Below, piece after piece: positions 12,314 through 24,162 of a stretch of DNA of 64,000 nt. Origin of the DNA: Catonia carolina (Eukaryota > Arthropoda > Insecta > Hemiptera > Achilidae); assembly GCA_035578175.1 (NCBI GenBank), contig JAQMRL010000001.1:61775553-61839552 (forward strand), given 5' to 3'. Positions within the stretch are counted from its first letter, which is position 1. Each line of letters begins with the position of its first letter. Below the pieces are notes generated by a model. It was given only the letters and a program-made list of their open reading frames with translations, was not told where the DNA came from and made no database searches. The position numbers and the translations under genes are program-made.

Positions 12314-13104
12314 TTTTAATTTTATTAGCAGATTACGTTAGACTATTATTCGTAATTTATGATTTGTAATAATAATATTGTTTTTAATTCTAAACGATAG
12401 TTTTTTATTTGTTTATTTTACCCAGATCCCGAAAAAGACTTTAGCAATTAGTGTCATAATACCTTTGTGATCTTAAATTTCTTTTTAAGGAACGCAAAAA
12501 CAATTTCTTCATGTTGACATTAAGAACATTCAATTATGGGGGTAGAAATACGAAAGGAGTACGTAATATCATTATTATTAATAATATTCGAAACATTTAT
12601 TGTGTTTCAAAATTTAATGATCTATTGCAAAATGGTGATTAATAAAAACTTAGCATTTTAAATTTTTCTCTTCGTATATTTGGCATATTAACTTTAACGA
12701 ATAAAAATTTTTATACAACCTTTCTATGAAATTTTTATTTTAACGCGACATTTTTCAACAATACACTCGTACTTAAAGTTGCCCAAAATGTTGAATTGTA
12801 TGCAGTTATGACAATGTGGCATATATAAAATATATGAAGTAAAAACCCAAGATTCTTTCTAGCAACTCTTTGACTCTTAAATATATATTTTAATATTTAG
12901 TCTCACGTCTGCTCTGACAATAAATTATCTAGTAGGTACATAATTATATTAAAGTTTATTTTGCAGTATAAATTTACAAGTCGTATTTAATACAGAGATT
13001 AGGGATCACTCATATTATAGATAGTGAATCAAGAGCATGCCTTTTACGTATGGATGGGCTGTAAGGAAGGGAAGAAAAATCTGCAGTGCTGCCAACCTCA
13101 ACAG
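12314..13104. other. AT-rich DNA, possible transposon remnant near 13.0 kb
   Basis: No gene seen. The patch 13020-13110 is less AT-rich and adjoins the transposase relic to its right, so it may be the decayed 3' part of the same element. No third catalytic motif could be read in it. Confidence 0.45.
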
Positions 13105-13577
13105 TGAGACACTATATTTTAAAATTGTGCAATTTCAGTTTGTTAACCATATGTTGCCTTTCAATTAATATACTTCGTTGTGACTGACACTTTTTCCACT
13201 TAAACCCCCATTTCCTTTATAATTTTTCTTAACGTACAAAGTTTCCAACTAAAATTTAGCCTTTCTTTCATAACCGGTAAAATCGTTTCACATGTCGACA
13301 TCCCTATCTTATCATTATAACCGTTTTCTTTTTTTAACAGATGTCAAAAAGACTGTTGATGAAGAATAGTCTTCTTCACTGTCTTTAACTTCCTTCTTTA
13401 TATTTCGAATCGTGGAAAGAGAAATATCACAGTAGTTAGCCGCTCGCTTACGGCTTTTGTTAAGAGGCACGGAAAGGGTTTTTGTTTAGCTTCAACTTCA
13501 CAATATTTTATGGCAATGCTTATTAGATTTCGTTCAGCATTGTGAATAGTTCGACCAAGTTTTCGAGAAACCGACAT
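13105..13577 (-). pseudogene. Tc1/mariner-superfamily transposase N-terminal relic
   Basis: Minus-strand remnant of the DNA-binding half of a DDE transposase. The start codon lies at 13577-13575 and the frame begins MSVSRKLGRTIHNAERNLI. A frameshift follows. The next frame gives ISLSTIRNIKKEVKDSE, a helix-turn-helix type segment, and then CETILPVMKERLNFSWK and LCTLRKIIKEMGV before a stop at 13202-13200. A further piece in another frame reads RSILIERQHMVNKL. The order (KLGRTIHN, SLSTIRNI, then LP..KE..NF..TLRKI.K.MG) matches a common insect transposase family with a Tc1/IS630-type fold. The catalytic domain is not visible to the left. The GC-richer 13640-13950 on the start-codon side may be the element's 5' end, though no TIR pair was found. 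Confidence 0.65.
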
Positions 13578-16500
13578 TTCTATTTACGGTAACAAACAGT
13601 TATATTCGTACAATTAACCTACAAAAGATTCCGCGGTAATTACTGTATGCCCTCTGGGTATAGTTTACGTTGTAATGTTGGTGACCTGATACCAAAGCGG
13701 TCGTGCATGCGCACCTGTGCATTTCCTCCCTTACCCCTCGATAAAACCATGGGCAAACTCGTGACTGAAGTAACTATACATGTCTCTCTTTTTTTGAAAG
13801 TATTAAATTTTCAATTTAGAACTTTATATATTTAAAAGATTGTAATATTTCTATGTCGAGTTTGTTTTTGAATAGGTTTTCATAACAGAAATGTCAATTG
13901 CAATAGACCTACAAACAGAATAGGTACCGTAATACCGTATCAGAGAGAAACCGACCAATCCATCAAATGGAAAGACATTTTCTCGTCGTTTACATTATCT
14001 TCCATTCCAGTTATTTAAAAAATATTCTTGCCGTAAACATACGTTTGTATAATATTTACTTAATTTTACTAAATAAATAAAAACTTGGATTCATTGTATT
14101 GTTAATTTCTACAGCCTACTTTTTTTAAAGAAAAATTAAAAGTTTTGAAAATCATAATCATAAATAAAAAACCTGAATTACGTGAAACAATAGCCAACCA
14201 TTATTTGGCACTAAACTGAATTCTATTTATTTTTAGCTGTTAATGATTATTTTTAATTTTCAAATTTATTATGGTATTTCAGTTCCTCGTACATTTGCAA
14301 GTGTGAAACGAGGAATAAAAGATAAAAGAAGAAAAGTAAAACACAATGTAAACAAATATAGAAAATTAGGTTAAAATCGACAGAAAAATCCATTTTGAAA
14401 TTTTCATCGCAAAACCAATTTCAAGGTTCCCCGAATAAAGGAAATTGGTTTTCACGGTACCTACCCAATATGAAAATACGCCGCCATAACTTCCAGTCTA
14501 ATTATTAATGAATCGGAGCCATAATGTTTACTCGCTTTTGTGTCTGTGTACAGAATACAATAACAGCAGGTAGATTGATTTTGACAAAATTCAGTAAGTG
14601 TATCTCAGCCGAAACACATCTATATTGTTCTTCAGTTCAGCAATTTTCTGAAATTTTTAGAGCCTTTTGTGGTACATACAAATTAAAAACACTTTTCATA
14701 GAAATTTAGGTTTGTTGTCTAATGTCTTAAAAATTTTTACTTTTCCTAGTACCTTAATAGGATTCATTATTCATATGGTACCTCAACAGGATGTTTTTTC
14801 CCGCGTTTGTGGCTTCTTTCAGACTAGCCTTCCCAGCCATTTTGAAAACTTAAGTTGACTACAGATTAATTACTTTTGATCACTGCCTTTGGATTTCAGA
14901 AAAAGGGTCAAGTTTAATCAATATAGATTGATAACATATAGATGCATTATGTTAGTTACAGCACACCATCAAGTCGGTGATTGGAATTATGAAAAATAAA
15001 GTAAAAAAGTTCATTATAATGGTCACATTATATAACACTGTTAATAATATAAGTTGTTTACAAGTAGATATACTGGAAACTGAAAATTTAGGAAGATATC
15101 TACTTTATACGAAATATGCAGTTCCTTAAATAGTTATGTCTCTGTTGTTGAAGTTATGAAGTACAAGAAAATGTGAAAAATGACTATTTTGTCTTGAAAT
15201 GCGAAGATACTTTATCTTTTATAACAAAATAAGAGAGTACAATCTTCACAAATGAAATTTTATACGAACATTCAACATTAAATTAATTAATATGGAAGAC
15301 AAACATAAGTTATTACTGAAATATTTTTCTCCATTAAACAAACACACTTATTTCTATATCCGTCCCTAAATAGTTTTCTCAGTCAGACGAATCATTACGA
15401 TTATAAATGTTAAAGATAGGCCTACTTAGCGTACAAAAATAAAGTTACGAAAGAAATTAAACAATTCTTCTGTTCAAATATTAAAAAAAGTAATGATAAT
15501 AAACAATATCTTACAAAATAATTTTCAACGATTTTTATTGAACATAAGAATCGGAAAAATGACGACGACAAGACAGTTCTGTGATTAGTAATAGAAACCA
15601 ATTAAACAGTTGTAAAATGATCACATACGGAAATAAATTAACTATCGTTATTGATTTGAGATTAAAAATACAAAAAACTATAACACAATACGTGTGCAGA
15701 GATCAGCATTATTCTTTAACATAGAAACCCTCTGCAATAATCTATAAGATTATTTTCATAATAACTGACTTTTAATTTGGACGCTAGCGAGAGATGATCA
15801 AACAAAAATTTTATGTAGCATTAAAAATTTCCATCACGTTGGGCTTGTACTTACATAAACTAAGCAGATTTCTTCAACCATTTTTTAATTTGATCAGCAG
15901 TTCAATCATTAGCAATCATACCAACAGAACTGGAAGTTTTTAACCTCTAAATATTTTTAGACGCTACTGGGATTCGGAATAAAAACCTTTCAATTTACAG
16001 TTCAGAGTAATCTAAATCGCAAACTGCGTCACAAGGTGGCGACTACCAATATGTGTTTCATCTATTGACCATGCTCTCGCTTTTACTAACCACGCGCGGG
16101 TAAATAGAAAATTGTTTACTTGATTAATTGAAAATCGTACAAACAATTTTAAAATACGTCACATGCGTCGTACACCAGTATTGATTAAAATGTAGACTAA
16201 ATGATAGAAAAACAGTTATTTCTGCACATTTAGTGACGAAATGTTTTTTGTTAGGAATATTACTTTAGAAAAAATGCTATTTTACATTTTGGTCTTTGTG
16301 TAGGCTCCTTCAGCCTGTTTACTAATTTTTCTCGTTAAAACTACATGTTTGACAGCAATTTACGAGACAAAGCAATTTACCAAAGTTGCAGCTAATTTTC
16401 ATTGATGGAGAAAAAAGAACAAATTCATAGAAAAAGAACAAATTTATCCTTGCATTTTTATAAGAGAAACCTAAATACTGAATTTGGTGTAGATGAGATA

Positions 16501-17097
16501 AAAATTAAGAACGCTAGCAGGTTGACCGATAAATCTAGTCGAATATATAAATTTTAGTGGACATTATTTTCGGTATCTCCGATGTAGGTTTAATGGAAAT
16601 TTTTTTGAAATTTTCGGGAAATCACATCTTGGCGGTGACCTCAATAGTTTTATCCTTTTATCAGTACTATTATCGCTCAATAACGTTTCCTCAATAAATT
16701 TCCTCAAGGAAATCTACTAAAAAAAGCTCCTTTATAGACTTTGTAATAACAATAGGTGGGTGACCACTACCAAACTGACACATTGAACTTCAAAAACCAA
16801 GTACAAGTAGAAAGCGACATTTGGTTTTTCAGAAGTATTATTTTATAACAAATGACATATAAGTAACAAAGGGATAGTGCGTCAAACAGGTAATAATATT
16901 CTAACCTGCCTATTTAATTTACAGAAAACAATCGTAGAAAACATGAATTATACCAAACACCATCTGTATATAGACTTTTTTCTATTTTATACTATGTTTC
17001 TATATATTTTTTTATACTGAATGTTAACACATGAGAATTTGTTATAAAATTTACAATAGAACATTATGTACATATTATTATGTAGGCCTGCAAGAGA
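13578..17097. other. AT-rich DNA, no gene recognised
   Basis: 13620-13950 is GC-richer and may belong to the transposon at its left. A small inverted repeat, CCAATTTC/GAAATTGG, lies near 14418-14451. Open frames at 14.5-14.9 kb encode no recognisable product. From 15 to 17 kb I see nothing beyond AT-rich DNA. Confidence 0.5.
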
Positions 17098-17935
17098 TAA
17101 GTACTGGAATAGATTCAATAAATCTAGACCTTGAAGTGAAGGAGAAGAAGAAGAAGAAGAAGAAGAAGAGAATGTTTAAAGAAAATAAACCAGAAACCTG
17201 GGAAAGAATCCACAGCAGCACGGTTGACATTGCCGATAAATTGGTAACGCTGCCTAAAACACGTAAGCACCGACGGTGGACTGAAGGCTGTGATAAGGCA
17301 ATCGACAAGAGGATAACGCCTTTAAAGCTTGGTATTCAGATAAAACGGAAGGATGACTTACAGCGTACAAATCAGTTCGAAAACAGACAGCAAAATCACT
17401 CCGACAAGGCAAAAGAAATAAGATATTTGAAGAAATCCGAGGCATTGAGTCAAACTTCAAGAAAAACAACAGTAGAAACTTCTACAAACAACACTTGACG
17501 GGCTATCAACTTTGAGCTTATGCTTCCGGAGAGAGAATGATACACTAGCTGTGAACAATAAGGAATTGAAAAATATTTACTCAACACTTTGCAAAGTTAC
17601 TGTATTGTGAAGAATCTGAAGAAAAATGGCCAAGAAAAGATTCAAGGCAAAGAAACAAAATTTCATCTCCATCAAATTCAAGAGAACTTCGGAACATAGT
17701 CAGAACTGAAATCAAGAAGATTGGGCTGTTAAACAGCACTGGAAAACGGCACTGATACATCCAGTGCATAAAAAGGAGATAGGACAGATGTAAACAATTA
17801 ATATTTCAAGAGATTTAGTCGTAGTGTACGTTGATTTTAAGAAAGCTTATGACTCAATCGACCGAGAAACGTCACTGAATATTTTAGAAGAATTTCGAGT
17901 GAAAATCAAAACAACGGCAATGCCATTAATAAATA
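17098..17935 (+). pseudogene. RTE-like LINE relic, endonuclease-RT linker and start of RT
   Basis: Plus-strand remnant of a non-LTR retrotransposon polyprotein. The first open part (17180-17420) reads ENKPETWERIHSSTVDIADK, then TRKHRRWTEGCDKAIDKRI, a layout typical of the linker between endonuclease and RT (W-DEC-AI-RN motif). After a frameshift near 17450 it reads NFKKNNSRNFYKQHLTGYQL, then NNKELKNIYSTLCKVTVL, then ALIHPVHKK, the opening RT motif. Further on is DLVVVYVDFKKAYDSIDRET, RT motif A with the catalytic Asp in DFKKAYDS, then LNILEEF. The stretch between ALIHPVHKK and DLVVVY is shorter than normal, so an internal deletion removed the NNYRGIS block. Copy ends near 17935. An (AAG)n run at 17142-17170 interrupts the linker as a poly-Lys tract. 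Confidence 0.75.
17142..17170. repeat. (GAA)n microsatellite
   Basis: About nine GAA/AAG units, producing a run of lysines in the LINE relic frame. Confidence 0.9.
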
Positions 17936-19215
17936 ATAATTAAATATTAAAATAGCATTTTATCTAGGGTAATAGGCAACTTTAAAAGTTCGTATATTTC
18001 TTTATTTCTGGAAATATTTCTGTGAATAGACTAAAGGAATTAAAAGATAAAATTTTATTTAAGTTACGAAAATGCATGGTTTACGAAATGTATGCCTTTA
18101 TTAAGTATTTGTTTTATTTGTAACATTCAGGCATCTACGCCTTCTGATTTATGGGTTTCTTTATATAATGTTCACAGTCGAAATACAATACAATATATTG
18201 GATTGCAATTTAATTTATGTAATTTCAGGTACAATCAATCATGTAACAACAATATCAACTAATAAAACTTGTAAAAATTGTAGATACTACGTAAGTACTT
18301 TGTAAGAGGATTTTTAAAATAAAATTCATGTAACGTATGACAATATTTTATCTTCATGCAGAATTGTCGATCGTTGTCAGTGCTGTTTATTATTCAAAAC
18401 TGGTCGCAAAGTCTTCCCAGTATTTCATCCTGAACCCTAACAACCGATCTATCGCCTTCAGAACGTTCAACTCCCTCGGTTACTGGAAATATTTCTGTAG
18501 ACAGATTGGCAAAAGAACTACATGTTAGGAAAAAATGAAATATTGCGTAATTTAAACAGAATGTGAAAATAAAAATACAGAAAGATGGTAGAATGTTTAT
18601 TTTTTCAACAAATTGATTTTTATGTGAGTTTTGAAATTTTAACTTTTGTACAAAATAACAATAAAACTTGTTTTGTAATTAATACCTAAAGAAACCAATA
18701 ATTTTTTCCATTTTGTTTAAATAATGAGTGAATATAATAATAATAGTGAATGAATACATGAAGCTAATATTATTACAATTAAAATTTCAATGAACATTGT
18801 AATGCAAAATAAATTTGATGTACAAATACTTAGTTGCAGTAAATGTAGCTGAATATGACTGATTTTAATTTCACTGAGGTTTGATTTTATACATTTGACT
18901 GTATTACAGATAGGAGCTAATTCAGATTATGAAGGATAATAGATAAAAACGAATGATTAAAACATGCCAGATCTGACTGGTTTTGGAGCTTGGTTTCTTT
19001 GGTGTAGAAGCCAGTGGTCCTGGTCCCTACACGAACCGGCTTACAACTTTTATTGTGATCATTTGAAATAACCTAAATGGGAATCCAAATAGATTTTGTT
19101 GCAATAAAAGTAGATTTTTATAAATTCTACTCATGTCACAACAAACCTCACTTTTGAAAATTAAAATTTATTTTCCAGTCATTAAGAGTATTTTCTACAG
19201 TTACGTACGAATTGC
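17936..19215. other. AT-rich DNA with a short repeated phrase
   Basis: Nothing coding is recognised. The phrase CTGGAAATATTTCTGT occurs at about 18007 and again at about 18483 with partly similar following sequence, suggesting an old duplication. 18960-19050 is GC-richer but unassigned. Confidence 0.45.
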
Positions 19216-19945
19216 ATTTAAAAAGGTACCATGTCACTAGAGCTATAATCGTTTGCACGTTCAGTTGACACAACGGAGCAGTATAGGACAGTGTATTTCT
19301 TATGGGGTTCTGGCTGATTCTAGCACGTACACAAACATCGGCTTTGTAGATCAATCAATGCCATCTAACCCATAACATTCCCTCTCCCATCGATAACAAA
19401 CCCTTAAATACAGAGTAGTCTACGTGATAATTTATTAATTAATAATTAACACTACAAGTTATACTCAACTTCATATGCGGATTCCATATGTGAAATATTT
19501 TTTCGATATCTGTACTGGGAAATATTTTTTAGATTTGTAATAACCGATTGCATCATTTTTTTACATTTATCATGCAGTGTTTAGGAAGTTTGGCGAGGGA
19601 ATGTGGAGAAGGCATTAGTAGATTTGCAATAAAATAGATAAGATATTCATTTTAACCCTACCCCCAATGAAAAAAATGTTTACAGTTTTTTTTTTATTTT
19701 TTACAATTCATTAAACATTTTACAAAATACATAATTTTTTTCTATTCAGTGAAACTTGATTTGTAGTTCCACCTTAAAAAATACATGCTCTATAGAGGTT
19801 TAAAAAAATGTACGAATTTATGTACGCATCTAGATGCCTTTAATTGATGTTTTTAGTTGCGCTAATAGCAGTGAAGATTCTCATAAGATCCATTGTGTCA
19901 ACTGAACGTGCGAACGACTACAGAGTTTGACACTACTGGGTATCA
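19216..19945. repeat. Inverted-repeat pair, possible MITE
   Basis: Left arm 19250-19273 (CGTTTGCACGTTCAGTTGAC then ACAA) and right arm 19893-19916 are reverse complements with one mismatch in 24 bases. Weaker similarity extends on both sides: outward GTCAnnCT...TAATCG against GTCAAACT...TAGTCG, and inward GGAGCAGTATAG against GGATCTTATGAG. Span about 0.7 kb. No transposase, and exact termini and target duplication are not resolved. It could be a non-autonomous DNA transposon or a foldback remnant. Confidence 0.6.
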
Positions 19946-20984
19946 GTCTTCAACGTTAATATCAACATACCGTGAATTCAGTAGAGTTGCGATCAGTTAT
20001 TTGGTAAAACTGGGTTAGTAATGAGAAATCAAATGTAGCCTTTATGAAAATAAAAACATTGTAAATATTAAAAAATCTGATTCAAGTAATTTATGGTTAA
20101 TATCTTTTTTGAATTAAAATAGATGAGATTTTAAACTGAATATTGTTTACTCGTGCGTAAAATACTAGTCCACAAAATTGTAACGGCAACAAACTCGCAC
20201 GTGTAACATCTGTTTCAAAGCCTAAACCAACTCATTTTGCAACTTAGTATTATTACCTAAGAGTAGAATTCACGATTTTAAACCTTTCACCTTTATCGAA
20301 GTTGGATATTTGAATTATTCACAAACGTTAATTCACGTACGAAATTGAAACTACAATGGGTGAAAATTGATTCTTTGTTAGTTAAGGCCAATCAAAGTAC
20401 AGATTCCTTATTCCATACAATTTTGATACCTCTCAATCATTAAAAGGACTGGTTCTTGTAAATACGATTAAGTTTTGTTATAGTGTCAATAATTTTCAGT
20501 CGGCCATCGACGACGGAAATTCGCGAATGCAATCAGAATTCACCCCAACATATAAGATAATAGACAATTATTCAGCAAATCGCACGCCAGAAAAAGTTTT
20601 TAGAATGTAAGCCGTTATCATTAATCAAATACGTACTGTATCGTACGGAAATACTGGTGTGAACTAAAAAGTTAATCTTGTACCATCTTGAATTGGAAAT
20701 TTATGTTTTACAGCAAAACCTTAATGTTTCTTATCAGGGGATAAATAAAAAAAGTTATATTTCGATAATGTTAAAATACAAGAATTTAAGTTCTTCAATA
20801 ACTAAGGATATGTCTAAAGAATTTACATCAATTTTATTTCAATTTTGAACAACATTATATCCATAACATGCTTTTCTATAATCAAATAAATCAAATTTAG
20901 TATTTTGAATTTTGAATTTTGCTTTTTGTTGTTTGTGTAAAATATAGTTCTGTTGTCTGAATTTCTTTTCATTAAGTTAATTTT
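19946..20984. other. AT-rich DNA, nothing recognised
   Basis: No coding relic or repeat boundary seen before the target duplication of the LINE insertion. Confidence 0.55.
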
Positions 20985-21694
20985 AACTTTCGAAATACCT
21001 TGGACTTCACTTTGACAAGAGACTCACCTGGGCGACTCATATAAAAACCAAAAGACTGACTTTGAACTCCAAATTGAAAGAACTATTTCGACTTCTTGGA
21101 CGCCGCTCTTCACTGACTCTAAAATCTAAACTATTACTATACAAAGTTTATCTCAAACCAATATGGACCTATGGACTACAAATTTATGGCACAGCTAAAC
21201 CGAGCAATCTACAAAAATTACAAGCCTTTCAGTCAAAATGCCTACGTTTAATCACCTGCGCACCTTTTTATGTCAACAACAAAATTCTACATGACGACCT
21301 TAATATTCCGTTCATAAGTGAAGTAGTTAAGTCCAGCTACAGTGTTTTTCACAGAAAATTGCATGATCACCCCAACGAATTAATCACCAAACTATCGGAT
21401 GCATCACTACCAGGAAATCCGCAGCGCAGGTTGAAACGTCAATGGGCCAGAGATCTTCTATAAAGTGATTTATTTTATTTTTCTTTCTTCTTTTTTTTCT
21501 CATGTTGTTATTTATCATTCATGTATCATGAACTTTTTTTCATAGAACATATACCAATGGGTATCACTGTTCTTTTTCATTTATTTATTTTTATTTATTT
21601 ATTTATTTTTTTTTTTTTCCTTGTCATCCTTTGTTTACTGTCATCTAATTTGCTCGTTGTATCGTAGTATATAGTTGCAAATAAAGTTATTAAA

Positions 21695-21734
<40 letters not shown>

Positions 21735-21746
21735 TTCGAAATACCT
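20985..21746 (+). mobile_element. 5'-truncated jockey-like LINE insertion with poly-A and 16-bp TSD
   Basis: A complete insertion event. The target duplication AACTTTCGAAATACCT is present at 20985-21000 and again at 21731-21746, with no mismatch. Between them lie the last 463 bp of the ORF, a 3' UTR of about 235 bp rich in T and TATTT, and a poly-A run from 21698 to 21732. Truncation of the 5' end, poly-A and a TSD of this size are hallmarks of target-primed reverse transcription. The identical TSD, long poly-A and unbroken frame mark this as the youngest mobile insertion in the window. Confidence 0.93.
21002..21463 (+). CDS. LINE ORF2 C-terminal fragment, open to its stop
   Basis: Open frame of 153 codons with a TAA stop at 21461-21463 and no natural start, because the copy is 5'-truncated. 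It is the post-RT C-terminal region of a jockey-like polyprotein. It begins GLHFDKRLTWATHIKTKR (the YLGLHFD block downstream of the RT active site), then LLLYKVYLKPIWTYGLQIYG, KLQAFQSKCLRLITCAPFYV, NNKILHDDLNIPFISEV, and ends RRLKRQWARDLL, a usual jockey terminus. It lacks the endonuclease and the RT catalytic motifs, so it cannot act on its own. The reading frame is undamaged, unlike every related copy in this window. Translation from an internal TTG or ATG is not expected. Confidence 0.85.
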   Translation, partial: GLHFDKRLTWATHIKTKRLTLNSKLKELFRLLGRRSSLTLKSKLLLYKVYLKPIWTYGLQIYGTAKPSNLQKLQAFQSKCLRLITCAPFYVNNKILHDDLNIPFISEVVKSSYSVFHRKLHDHPNELITKLSDASLPGNPQRRLKRQWARDLL

Positions 21747-23490
21747 AATGAAGTACATAATATCTATCTTATTTACATTTTATCATAATTTTAACTAATG
21801 TGTATAAAATACAGTAGAACCTTCTTGTTCGCGGTTTTGGTCTAACGCGGATTACTGCGTTCACAATTTTATGCCACGTTTATACGAATTTTTTGTTAAG
21901 ACCATTTTAATTTTTATCATAACTCACAAAAGAAAAATTCTATGTTCACTATACTGTATAGTTCTTGAATAGAAAAAATTTTATTATTATTATTAGTCTA
22001 TTATTATTATTACTATGACTAGTCTAAGACTAACTAACAATTTTGTTCGAACTTAATTAATCTAACTACTTAATCTAAGAATTTACCAACTAGTAATTCT
22101 TAGTTTCTGTTTAATATATTCTAATACACTTATAATAATTATATACTAATCAATTATTACAGTTATTATATGCTTGTTTTTCCAACACTTAAAAATACGA
22201 TACAAGTAACTAATGACTTTCAAAATTTGTATTCTTCATTAAAATAATTTAATTGGTTTCACACATTATAAACCTGTACTGTATAGTATTTAAATAGAAT
22301 ACATTTTATTTAAAAATAAAAGCAATTTCGCTTTTCATAAAAAAACTATGCAACCTCTAAGACTTTGAAAATTGACCTAGATATAGAAAGTGCGTGCTTT
22401 GGCAGTGGAAACAAAGATCGGAAACGAAATTGTCCCCTACATAGAATTGAGAAAGAAAGAAAAACATTCAAGTTATAAATTGTTTCAGCGTAGATCAACC
22501 CAGCAAATTAAGAAAAAAAATATCTACATATAGTGTTTTTACTAAAAAAAAGTTTCAGTAGTACCAGAAGTTGTTCGTTAATAAAAAGTGAACCTGCATC
22601 GTGTTTTAACAAAATCTAACTTCTTCCTTAATTTTTCTTACTGCAAATAGTGTTTCTAATATTTGGTTTATGATTACTGCATTGTTAAAAAAAGGTTTTA
22701 CTTTTGCATACTTATTGTACTACGAGTACATTATTGTTGGTCTTGGAATACTTTGCGTATCTTATGTTATGTCTAACGTGTTTCGTTTACCACAATTAAT
22801 TTTGCGCTTCGCAGTATTTCAGGGATTGCATTAACTTAAGGAAGATTTTTTGTGTATTACACAATTTAATTTTCACAGAAACACCGAAACGTATTTCAAT
22901 CTGACTTTTCAAAAGTAAACAACCTGGTTTTTGATCCTGTAGTTGATATCGGATAATGATTAACAAGTCACAATAAATGAACTTTATAAACAAGGAAATA
23001 TAATTCACGGTAATCATACATACCTTTTTGTGGTGATAATTTATATCTTATCCAATAGACTGGAGGAAAATTAATTAAAGATCCCGTTTCCTACTAAACA
23101 ACGGTTGCGACTCGTTTGTCGTGTTACTGGGCTGTAAAACCAGCCATCTATTGTTATTTTATAATATAAAGTACAAGCTGCTACCTATCATGAAGTGGTG
23201 AGTTATTTATTATTGTTACATTGTTATTTAGAAAATGATACAGGATACTTTAAACAGCATCTCTTCTTTCAATCACTTCACTGTTGTTTCGTATTAACTT
23301 ACTAACCCAAAACAATGTTATTCTTAAATATATAACAAGTAAACAGTCGTGTTTTATTTACAATATACATAAAACCACTTAATAATTATATTTGTGGAAT
23401 AATTATTTTTGTGGAATCCTAGCACGCAGTGTTAGGACAAAAAGTTTTGAAAGCAATTCATGGAAAACAGTGAAAAATAAATTAAATTTC
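21747..23490. other. AT-rich DNA, one pogo-like end motif
   Basis: At 21811-21860 the sequence TACAGTAGAACCTTCTTGTTC followed by GCGG resembles terminal repeats of pogo/Tigger-type elements, including the TA. No matching opposite end was found, so it is not called as an element. ATT-rich simple sequence lies at 21975-22010. The rest holds nothing recognisable. Confidence 0.4.
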
Positions 23491-23491
23491 C

Positions 23492-23645
23492 ACCGCTTTC
23501 GTGGCTTGTTGGTTAGCGTACTATAAAATATAAAGCGAAAGGTCCCGGTTTTACTTCCTGACTTGGGTTTGTAAATTTTAACGAGTTAAAACACACCGTC
23601 CAATAACCACATCATTCGATAATGACCAAAATAATTACGAAACCT
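23492..23645 (+). repeat. tRNA-derived SINE
   Basis: The 5' part has a Pol III A box (TGGCTTGTTGGTTAGCG at 23502-23518) and, about 40 bp downstream, a B box (GGTCCCGGTTTTACTTCC at 23541-23558), the spacing seen in tRNAs. The tail contains GATAATGACCAAAATAATTAC, similar to a phrase after the SINE at 35.2 kb. Mutations in the B box (TTTTA for TTCGA) suggest it is inactive. Confidence 0.75.
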
Positions 23646-23793
23646 AAAATAACTTAAAAGAACAATATAATGAGCTCAAAGAATTCTAAAGAGAGATGTA
23701 TAGACAACTAAAAAACCTTCACAGTAATAAACCAGTACATCACCAGTACATCTCAGTGCAACTCAAACGAGGTCATTGTTTATGGGTGCCACC

Positions 23794-23990
23794 ATGTCAG
23801 ACACTCTGCCAGAAGATTTCAAAAGAACCGGCAAACGACATTTTGTTCAGGGAATGAAAATATGGTTCCAAAAGAGGCCATTTGACACGCTGGCAGAATT
23901 TTTCCACAAAACAGGACTTTAACTACAAAAGAGACTAAATTTTGCTTTAATGGAGAGCAGAATCATAGTCATGTGGGAGGACAGTAGTAT
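23794..23990 (+). pseudogene. Short coding-like remnant, possibly retroelement gag
   Basis: An ATG in a perfect GCCACCATG context at 23794 opens 42 codons (MSDTLPEDFKRTGKRHFVQG, then MKIWFQKRPFDTLAEFFHK, TGL) to a TAA at 23920-23922. Past the stop in the same frame it continues LQKRLNFALMESRII. The pattern F-GMK...P-TLAE....NFALMESRI is reminiscent of gag proteins of LTR retrotransposons, in which a FxxGLKPxxR...P.TL..A motif is usual. No protease, RT or LTR accompanies it. The gag reading is my inference and weak. Confidence 0.22.
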
Positions 23991-24095
23991 CCCTACTCTA
24001 TCGCTCGTTATCCCCTCCTGTAAACAAATGGTATTTCATTGTTCGTACGTTAATATTTTGTCTATTGGTTTATGATTTTGTTATAAAACGATTTA

Positions 24096-24162
24096 ATCCC
24101 CACAAGGGTATGACAAATTTGTAGGATTTATATTATCCCCACGAGGGATTAGCCAAATTTGT
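24096..24162. repeat. Two direct copies of a 27-bp unit
   Basis: ATCCCCACAAGGGTATGACA then AATTTGT at 24096-24122 recurs as ATCCCCACGAGGGATTAGCC then AAATTTGT at 24135-24162, 39 bp apart. Each copy contains a CCCC...GGG mini-hairpin. Function unknown. Confidence 0.7.

Noticed and set aside
21811..21860. Pogo/Tigger-type terminal repeat
   Set aside because: One end only; no inverted partner and no transposase were found within 2 kb.
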